Below, piece by piece: positions 1 through 9,000 of a DNA stretch of 64,000 nucleotides (positions are counted from its first letter, which is position 1; the number at the start of each line of letters is the position of its first letter). Where the stretch lies: the NCBI GenBank assembly GCA_949316235.1, contig OX438754.1, forward strand, positions 2,837,501 through 2,901,500, written 5' to 3'. The DNA comes from Oegoconia quadripuncta. Its lineage: Eukaryota > Arthropoda > Insecta > Lepidoptera > Autostichidae. A program made the position numbers and the translations under genes. The notes under the pieces were generated by a model. The model did no database searches and was not told the DNA's origin. It saw nothing but the letters and a program-made list of their open reading frames with translations.

Positions 1-295
1 CTACGATTCTGTAGGTCCTTAGTTAAAAAGGCATATATGAAGATTATATATTTGCCCAGTAGGGAATTAGCAAATTGGGGTCTGTTAACATCATTTCATA
101 TAACTTAACTTTCCATATGAGCGATTTGTGCATAGAGAACGAGTGGAGAAGCATAGCGCTCTTACGGTCTCGCGGCACTCTGGCGAAAGGAGTCGGCACC
201 AACAGACGGCAGTTGACAGCTGCCGTCCAGTGATACCGCCAAGGTGCGTTTATTACCACCATGTGACGAGTAGTCTAATCTAATATCTTTTTCAG

Positions 296-1421
296 GGCTT
301 TAGCAGTGTCCCTGCCGATGACAGGTGGCCGAATTGTCACCTTCGGAGTGGTCCAGGCGCTGAACTATCTCCTCCTCAACAACTGCGAGCTCGGTTTTTA
401 CATATTCGCTTCATTATTTGCAGGTGAGTACTTGCTACTATAGACTAGGGCCACTCACCATAGCCTGACTAGATCATCCGGTTAAACAATTTACAATATT
501 ATAAACAACTGTGTCGACCAATAGTCACAGCGTCGTCGCTTCGGCTTGAAACTAGGTCGAAAATTGTCCTAGGTTTGCAGTAGCCTGTCTGCATTGAGCT
601 GTTTTGCCGTTTTTGCAATTCATCGACTTCTTTTACCGAAAGAGAAATGGTAGGCTCATGTTCTTGCATAAACACTATGCCTCTTCCTTTATATACCTGG
701 GACCAAGGTAGCAATAGGTCATGTAAAGCACCTTCTACGTGTCGCGTACCACTATAGATTCCAGCTTATAGTTTATCCACCGTCGCCCTTCCATCTTCGG
801 ACCACTAGGCGTGGGGAGGGATTCCACCCGTATTTAGTTAATATACTGAACATTCGCACTAAGAAGTTCGATTCTCCATTCATCATCCGAACAGCCAAGG
901 CATGGAACTCCCTTCCGGCGTCAGTCTTTCCTGAATCCTACAACCTTGGGATCTTCAAGAGCAGAGTGAATAGGCATTTACTGGGATCGTGTGCTTCATC
1001 TTCGACCACAGCGTCACTTTCCATCAGGTGAGATTGTGGTCTAAGGCGAATCCAGTCAATCATATAAAAAAAAAATATTTAGTGAGAGGAGTGTGAAGGC
1101 AGGATTGCACAGAACTGAAGTCCATCTACGGCTACGGACTTCTTTTTTTTTATCTGCGGAATCCCTTATGAAAAATGCAACGTATTCACAATGTTTCTTA
1201 GACGAAACTCGAGGAAATATTTGCCACAGAGAAATAGAGCTAAAAACTGAAGGTTGTTTATTGTTTACTTTTCAGCGTCAGCGATAGTAGCAGCGTTTCT
1301 CCCAGACGACCGATTCCTCGGCAAAGTCCCGACCCCGGCGCCTGCACCAGAACCCCTTCCCGCACTGCCCCAGCGAAGGGACACCAAAGAAGATGGCACA
1401 CAAGAAGTAGCATCTTTATGA
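296..1421 (+). CDS. MFS transporter, SV2/SVOP-like: last two coding exons
   Basis: Two exons are visible, 296-423 and 1276-1421. The first follows an acceptor (tttttcag), begins one base into a codon, and ends at a gtgagt donor in phase 1. The second follows ttttcag and ends at TGA 1419-1421. Joined, they give about 90 residues: a hydrophobic stretch starting ALAVSLPMTGGRIVTFG, a short loop with NNCELGFYIF, a second hydrophobic segment ending in AAFLPDD, then a polar proline-rich tail (TPAPAPEPLPALP) with no further membrane segment. The order 'ALAVSL..GR' / 'C..FYIF' / 'FLP' is the pattern I know from the last two membrane helices of SV2/SVOP-type members of the major facilitator superfamily, which carry small organic solutes across membranes. 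The substrate cannot be read from this piece. The N-terminal ten or so helices must lie left of the window. A generic SLC22-like transporter is the main alternative. Confidence 0.6.
847..1077 (+). mobile_element. LINE 3' fragment (reverse transcriptase C-terminus and tail)
   Basis: The segment lies in the intron of the SV2-like gene. In one + frame it reads RTAKAWNSLPASVFPESYN, then FKSRVNRHLL, ending at TGA 1029-1031. The motif 'R.A..WNSLP..VFP..YNL..FK.RVN.HLL' is a familiar extreme C-terminus of insect non-LTR reverse transcriptase ORFs. An A-run at about 1066-1076 is the probable poly(A) end. It is 5'-truncated, as is usual for LINE insertions. Confidence 0.7.
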
Positions 1422-1446
1422 GAAAGAGATTAATTAGTATTTTTAT

Positions 1447-1452
1447 AATAAA
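1447..1452 (+). terminator. AATAAA polyadenylation signal of the SV2-like gene
   Basis: AATAAA lies 26 bases after the stop codon at 1421. It is upstream of the DNA element at 1521, so the transcript could end before that insertion. This is inference from position only. Confidence 0.4.
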
Positions 1453-1520
1453 TCGTACCTGCCTATTATTTATTACTCTAAAATGTTGTTCTTATTTCGG
1501 TCTGTATAAGTATTTAATTT

Positions 1521-2241
1521 GGTTACCTATTGAAACGTATAACGTTTTTCACCATAAACTGACAATTCATAATATTACTCGCCATAATAGTCATTTGCAA
1601 TAAACCGTTATAGCATAACTTCATTACACATAATATCATATGGCCGAAACCTGTAAGGCATAATCATAGAAAAGCATAATTTTAATAAGCATAAGTAATG
1701 AAAGGCATAATTTTTGTGACCATAATATTCAAAAGACATAATATTTAAAAAGCATATATTTAATAGGAATAACCGGCAAAATCACTAAGCTTCTAAGAGC
1801 AAGCATGCAAGCAAGCAAGCAAACAAGCAAATAGGCAAGCAGGGATGCATACATGCTCGCTCTGCTCGCCCGGCTCGCTTCCGCCATACCCTTCGAACCT
1901 AACCTATCCATGTCGGGGTGCCAAGAACTGCCGTGCTCGCTTCGCTCGCACTCGACAAAATTATGAATATGGTAATTTATGCATAATTAAAATCTGCGTT
2001 TCAAAGTATGCCTTATAAAAATATGGCAAATGAAAATATAGATTTATATGATTATGGCTTTTATTATTATGCCCTTCAACAAATCTGCGTTATTATGTTT
2101 ATGCGTAATAATAAATTTACGAAACACTATTATACTTATTAATTTGTATGCCATATGATGTATGTCACAATTGACATAAGTAACATAGTCATAAGTTCAA
2201 TAACTTATGACAATAAACATTATGCGTTTCAAAGTGTCACC
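1521..2241. mobile_element. 721-bp non-autonomous DNA transposon with 9-bp TSD
   Basis: The element starts GGTTACCTATTGAAACG and ends with the reverse complement of GGTGACACTTTGAAACG; the similarity continues inward for about 40 bp. It is flanked exactly by the direct repeat ATTTAATTT (1512-1520 and 2242-2250). The interior has many short 'cataat' motifs in the left half and 'attatg' in the right half, i.e. inverted subterminal repeats. There is also a degenerate (GCAA)n tract at about 1799-1835. No transposase is present. A 9-bp duplication is typical of Mutator-like elements; 8-bp families such as hAT are less fitting. Confidence 0.7.
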
Positions 2242-2342
2242 ATTTAATTTACGTGCAAAAACTCGAGTCTCCAGAGCCAAGACTCGGTAGTCAAATTACA
2301 AGACTTGTCTTGTAAATAAATAATAAATAAATAAAGCTCAAT

Positions 2343-2515
2343 AATTGAACCACCAAAAAATGGTAAAACAGCCGACTTCAATGAAGATCCCTATCCGGAG
2401 TGCATCATCAGATATGGAACCACCCTGTTGATAAATCCTGTGAAACAAAAAAAAAAACAATCATCAAAATCGGTTACCAAATGACGAACATAGTAGATAC
2501 GTCGTCCTTTTTGGG
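2343..2515. repeat. 'ccgacttca' dispersed repeat, copy 1
   Basis: The block aaaacagccgacttcaatga... gagtgcatcatca... aacaatcatcaaaatcggtt recurs at 11829-11990 and in part at 34636-34900. The three copies share order and spacing, so they belong to one dispersed family common in Lepidoptera. I cannot assign a class. Confidence 0.5.
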
Positions 2516-2527
2516 ACTTGGTTACGC

Positions 2528-2831
2528 ACTTGACCTCAATCACACCTGATGTTAAGTGAAGATGAGCTCCAAGATGGAAGCTCAGTAACCCGGAAACCCA
2601 AATATTTAGGGAACTGGCTATCTTATCTCTGACAACCGGAACACAATAATGCTATTAACATTGCTGTTTGGCGGCAGATTTAGATAAGATGGTGGTAGCT
2701 AGCCAGGCGGACATTTAAAATGCCCTACAACCAACCAAACCGAGTACTAAACATGTACCCCGCTGGGGATCGAACCCGCGACCTCCGATTCGTAAACCCT
2801 ATGTTGTTTACATTGAACCACGGAGGCGCTT
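2528..2831 (-). mobile_element. tRNA-headed SINE (family B), full length, reverse
   Basis: Read on the minus strand it starts with a tRNA-like head: CCTCCGTGGCTCAATGTAAA (A-box-like), then GGTTCGATCCCCAGCGGGG (B box). The body follows, with ggtggtagggcattttaa, ctaccaccatcttatctaa and ggaacacaa/ttgtgttccgg, and it ends in tcacttaacatcaggtgtga. The same sequence recurs at least eight times in the window, in both orientations. Confidence 0.8.
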
Positions 2832-5800
2832 AAAATTGAGCTCGACCATCGATATTAGAGCAATAGTAATTATAACTCGAGTCTTTTAGCACTCCAGATG
2901 TGGCGAGTCGTACTCGTCTAGTCGATAGCTGTTGAGCCTTATTTCAACAATGAAATTATGTCTCGTATAAACTGATAACAATATACTTTTAGTGTGACCT
3001 ACGTACATCGCCATAATTGTATCGATCTACAATTTATTATATATGAAAGTTAAATGTATGTGTGACTGGAGAAACAAATAAATGCTTTATCTATGAATGC
3101 GGTTCTCTCCTCAATATCTGGAGTACATCATTAAATATCCCCGACTGTACTTTTCTAAGTACAGTCAGTTCTAAGTACATTTTCTAAGTGCTTGCTTCTG
3201 CAAGCACAGAGGTCCTGCCATCGAGTCAGAGCGGGTCACATTGTGTGACGCCCCAGTAAATCATATTATGCAACTTTTTTTAAATGTTGTTTCTGTTAAA
3301 TCATAGCGTAGGTAATTGAAAAAGCCAATATTAAACAGTAAGCGTATCCGTCCTTGCTTAGAAGGTGGTAACTTGGGTGAAACTATTAGGTTCTGATTTA
3401 ATAAAAGGTTCTGATGAATTACTAGTGCCATCTAGTTAAGTTGTGCGTAAAATGTATGTCCCGGATCTCTAGTGTTATTCCTCTATGCTCAGACGGTCAA
3501 AGCGTAATGACAAAGTGCTACGCAAGTGCAAGTGGCACAATTTCTTTCATTTGGACACTATTTGACACTATTTCAGCGCTGATTTATGACATTGTCAAAA
3601 TGGCTAAATTCCTCAGTGTGTATTCTAGCATCACGTACATGTAAAGTGAGCGACGACAGGTGACGTCTTTCACAAAAATAAAAAAATTGTGTAGTGGGAT
3701 ATACTTATTGACTTTGAGCCTTTCGAAAGAGTTTTGGTGGCTTTTTGTGGATACTCAAACGAAAGTTGAATTTTGCTGCAAATCACATTATTCTGCCTGT
3801 AAATTACTTTAAACATCAAACCTTAAATATTGAAAATTGAAAGATCACTCACCGAATTCCCGCCAGTTTTTTTGACAGTTCTGGTATCGTTTTCGAAGTT
3901 TGTTTTGTTTTATGCTGCTTCTATGTTCCGTGCTTATTCCCATATTTTAATTATTTTTAGTAAAACAAACTTTTGAATACTCGATGCATTTCCGTAGTAA
4001 TTATATCTTTTTACATTTAACATATACTTCGGCATGACCATGGATGACCAAGAGTTCATAAATTATAAACAACTAGCTATCTTGTAAACTCCAGCGTTAG
4101 TGTCAAAGAAACGTCATAGTATCGTACGTGACGGCCGTGTTCGATCTCAAGAAAATCATTTAATTACCGCCTCACGGAAGGAATCCCTGCTGTTTTTAAA
4201 TAAGAAATACTATCCAAAGGTCGGACCGCTAACCTTAACTGAAAAATTTGGAAAACCCGAAGAGATCTAAGGTAACTTTATAGATTTTGGTTAAGGTGGC
4301 AATAGCAGTCAAGTTTCTCATTGATTTTTCAATAAACGAGCGGAGTTAATTACTCGTTCCGAACGTAACGACGTCTTTAAGGTTCACCGACCAAGGTTGT
4401 GTAAACATTCATCCATGGGCCGCTTTAGGGATGAACAAATATCTGTTTACTTCGGTATGGTTGCGGTATGGACAGTGGGGGTTGTGTTGCTCATTTTCAT
4501 GTGGTGGAAGTGTTATGTGGAATAATTGAAAAGTTCTGACGGGATACTTACTTACTATGAGCTCATGGTAACTAATAATTTAGTTTTCTATCCCAAAGTT
4601 AATCTCGGTCACTTGTTATTAGCCATTAAATTGTCATAGCAGTGATCTTGCAATATCAATCGTTTTCACTAAGTTCTTCCAATGCAATCATGACGTTTAA
4701 TTGAAAAAAACTTTCCATTTTTATATACAAAATGTTTTGTCAAGTTGTCTTAGAACATCTCTAACAAGAATCCTTGAACTTTGCTCTGACCGAAGTCTAA
4801 AGTTTTTGTAAACATTTATAAACATTACACGTACTGAATAAAAAAGAAAATATTACATTAAATGTGGAAGAAAAACGCACTATATATTTTATATCAGGTT
4901 ATCTAAAGTAAGACATGATTAATAAAAATGTAAGATCATAGGATATATTTTATGGTAAAAAATGTGACATGGCACCTGCAAAATACAAAATATGCTGTCA
5001 GGTTTATTGCTTTTTAAATACTTAAACAGTTATCAACACTTACTTAAAGTGTATTTAACAGTTATAAAACTGAACATGTTTTGAAAAAAAAAACATTTTC
5101 TCGATTTCTTAAAAACTCGTATTCTTTAATAACACTTGGCAGTACTATATTATGATGGATGGAATAAAACGGACTTAACTGCAGTTAGCCGAAAGAAATC
5201 TATATCAAATTTGTTGTAATGCCTATTCTGCATTTGATCAAAGTAATAAGCGACCCATCAAATACTAATAAACAAATTGCTGAGAAGTAAGACACCCAGT
5301 ATACTATAATACAGTCAGCTGCAATGCAAGGAAACAACCCCTCATTCACATTGACTTTAATTATCATTAAAGTCATGGATCTCTGAAGCTAATCTTCTAT
5401 CTAATGAGATCCAACAATTGACATGAAGGCCAGCCATCTAGTCTGTTGGGAATTTCCAATTGATATTACTTGGAGCTTAAGTAACTCTAGAGTAGGTATA
5501 ATAATTGATTTAAATAGGATTTTCTTTAGTAAGGCAAGAAAAGAGGCGATTGTTTTTCTAGTTATAAATGATGAGAGGGGGAAAAGAGACACAGCACTGG
5601 GTTTGAAAATTTAATACATTGAAATATTCCTTTTTATTATTATTGTTAAGTTTCTTACTAAATTTACACTGTTTTATTTAGTAAAATAATATAACAGCTA
5701 TGGAAGAGTGAGGTCTTCTGATACAGGTATTGCTATACTTACAAGGAGACCTAAACAACTCATTTATTAAAACTGATATTTTACTGAAAATAACTAATAT

Positions 5801-5957
5801 TTTTAATATGGTTATAGTGCCACACTCAGTACAGTGCCATCTGTCAGTTGAAATGCGATATGACTTAGCTCTGCTTTGTAGCTTCATTGTTCATAGGTCG
5901 GTTCGGTGTAGTGTATTCCTCTATGGTTCATACCAATAGACACTTCTATTTGTATTC
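2832..5957. other. Intergenic, no recognisable feature
   Basis: About 3.1 kb of AT-rich sequence. The only ORFs of 60 or more codons are short, overlap on opposite strands (e.g. 5401-5614 on both), and lack splice context or coding-like composition. A possible LINE 3' tail ends near 3090 (aaataaatgctttatctatg). Nothing else was recognised. The promoter and 5' UTR of PPCS must lie at the right end; an arthropod initiator-like TCAGT occurs near 5964. Confidence 0.5.
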
Positions 5958-6057
5958 TCGTCAGTTTCCACATAACATTGCTAGATGGCATTGTGAACAA
6001 TAATTAAAAATGAAACAATACACTTTCCAGAAGTCTTGTCCAGCATCGGTGGTTACG

Positions 6058-9000
6058 ATGGCGAGTAGCTCCTGGGAGGAGTTCTTCGCCCTCCACCTGC
6101 CACCCACAGATTTTGAGGACAACCGCTCCTTGCTGAAGGAGTTCTGTGAGCGGCACGACCAGTATGGCAACAAGATTGTTCTTGTTACGGTTAGTTTTGA
6201 TGTGCTTTTCTTAGCGTTATAGCTCAATATTAACATAGATACATAATAACCTGTTTGTTGGTAGTGGTTAGCAACACTGACCACTATACCAAAAGGTTGC
6301 GGGTTTTCGAATCCCGCTAAGGGCATATTGTTTGTGTGATGAATATGGACATATGTACCCGAGTTATGGATGTTTTCATTTATAATAAGTATTTATTTTT
6401 TTCGTAAGATGTTGCAAACATGCGATCAGTCTATTGACTATAAACAGTTGTTCTGAAAGTGATTGACATGAAAAGAGACGATAATTATTTTGACGACCCG
6501 TTTGGTGTAGTGGTTAGAAACTCTGCTGCTATATCAAAAAGTTGCGGGTTCGAATCCGGCTAGGGGCATATGTTTATATGATGAAAACAGACATGTGTTC
6601 CCGAGTTATAGATGTTTTTCATATATATATGTATTTATTTACAAAAAAAAAATATTTATGTAGTATATCAACCATCTGGTATCCACAACATAAGCCTATA
6701 GTTGCGTACTGTGGAACTAGATGGTGATGTGTGTATGTCTAAGGATATTTATTTATTTATTATTTAAAAAATAAATCAAAGATATCCCAAACATTAGTGT
6801 TTGAATGTCCCAAATATTATGAGTTCTAACCACCTAAGACAAGACGCCTCAATTTGCTTTATACAAGGGATAATCTGTAAAGAACGAAGCATCTAAAAAG
6901 CCTGCCTTACAATGGAACAGCTAGCGTAACAAGCCAAAAATTTTCGCAACAACTGCTTATAGTCAATGGAATGGCAATAAATGATTTGAGTTTGAGTTTG
7001 AGTTTGGACTGAATGCATGCTAGCAACATATTACCAAAAAAAGTGCTTTCACGGTTCACCTTACGAAGTATGCAGAAGTGCACACCTTTCGATCACATTT
7101 CGATATAATCACATTACAAACCTTTATATTGTAGTACGAGAATGACGTATTTGACATTTGGAGACCGACACTAGATCCGAACTGAATTTTGACTGTAATT
7201 GTAATAAGAGATATTACGAGAATTGCCCTTCTGTCAGTGGAAACTGGATACTTGTAAATTACTTTTACGCTTCTATTTGAGACTTTCCAGTCTTTGAATT
7301 TCTCAATAGTCTTTCTAAAAGTTTAAAATGAAAACCCCTTGCTTTCGTTAAATATTGCCTGGCGCCGAAATTATGTTTCTTGCTTACTTATGTCTACTAT
7401 TGGTATAGGAAATAAGGTTCGGTTTTGTTTGCGTCATTTAGGAACAGAACAGTGGCGCCATCTATTATTAGCCCCAGTCTTGCCAATGTAAATCTCTAAC
7501 TCACAAACTATTGTCTATCTTCAGTCTGGCGGAACCACAGTACCCCTGGAACACAACACCGTCCGCTTCGTGGACAACTTCAGCGCTGGTACGCGAGGCT
7601 CGTCGTCCGCGGAGTACTTCCTCGAGCAGGGCTACGCGGTGATCTTTATGCACCGCCAGAAGTCACTCGAGCCGTTCACCAGGCACTTCACGGGACAGAA
7701 GCTGTTAGATATGCTGGATATACAGGAGAGGGGGCCTAACACCACCATCACGGGTATATGCATATAATAAACACACACACTATTGGACGTAAGCTTCTCC
7801 AATGGCCCTATTTACCTCACTTTGCATTTAAAATCTTTCCCAAATCGCCACACTGGCAGGCGGATTCTCGAATGCAGATTTTTTATGCTGCCCATGATTG
7901 GGTCGTGCTGTTAAGCTCGTGCACTTTAGTGGCCTTTTATGACACCTACGGGAAAGAACACAGGTAGGGGTTACCAGACGCGAATTCCTGACATGTCCAG
8001 AATTTTGGCCTTCTGTCAGGTAAACCGCGTAATGTGCATTTGTGTGAGTTGACGTATGATGTGATAAGTCAAGTGTGTATCTCAAATGGCCGCCATATGA
8101 CATGGTTAAGCCAGGTTAACGAACTACGGAGGCCGAAAACATAGTCTGCTAGCCAGTTTTTAAATCTGTTTCACTATGTTCCCCCAGTGAAGCCAGACAG
8201 TGTGGACGTGCTGGCCCCGATCCTGCTCCGCTACAAGGCAGCGCACGCAGCAGGCGCCGTGCTCCACGTGTCCTTCACCACTGTCTCCGAATACTTCTGG
8301 CTGCTGCGAGCCGCCTGCGAGTCTCTGGCCAACCTGGGCGCCAAGGCAGTGCTGTATCTGGCCGCCGCTGTCTCCGACTTCTACATACCTAAAGACAGAG
8401 TTGTGAGTTGGCTTAGCTTCTATAAGTAATTGTGATAATGATGTTGTATGAAGCTGAGTCCTGCCAACCTGGGCGGCAAGGCAGTGCTGTATCTGGCCGC
8501 TGCTGTCTCCGACTTCTACATACCTAACGCCAAAGTTTTGAATTGGCTTAGATTCTAGGAGTCAATCACACCTAAAGTTAAGTTAAGATGAAGCCGAAGG
8601 TGGAAGCGCGCTCACCCGGAACCGTCAAGATATGACGGACTGGCTCTCTTGCTCATGACTTGATGAACTTAGCGGGAAGTCGTTAGAAGCAGAGATTTAC
8701 GTACGTACGTTTTAGAAACAACAATTTTATCTTTATTTCTTGTCTTGATTGATGATTGACCTGAAATGATTGATTTATTAACTATAATGTCTTTATATAC
8801 TTTCCCTTCTCAGCCAACCCACAAAATGCAGTCGACGAGCGGCGCACCAATCATTCAGCTGCACCTAGTGCCCAAGATGCTGGCACCACTATGCAACCTC
8901 TGGGTCCCGGAGGCATACGTGGTCTCCTTTAAATTGGAGACGGACGAAAACCTGCTCATACCGAAAGCGAGGGCTGCGCTTGATAAATACAAACATAAGG

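Noticed and set aside
3441..3644. 67-codon ORF in the 2.8-5.9 kb gap
   Set aside because: No splice context, no recognised domain, AT-rich codon use; chance.
5401..5614. Opposed 63-codon ORFs
   Set aside because: Fully overlapping on both strands, no splice or family evidence; chance.
7828..8103. 91-codon minus-strand ORF in PPCS intron 2
   Set aside because: Within an intron on the opposite strand, no supporting signal.
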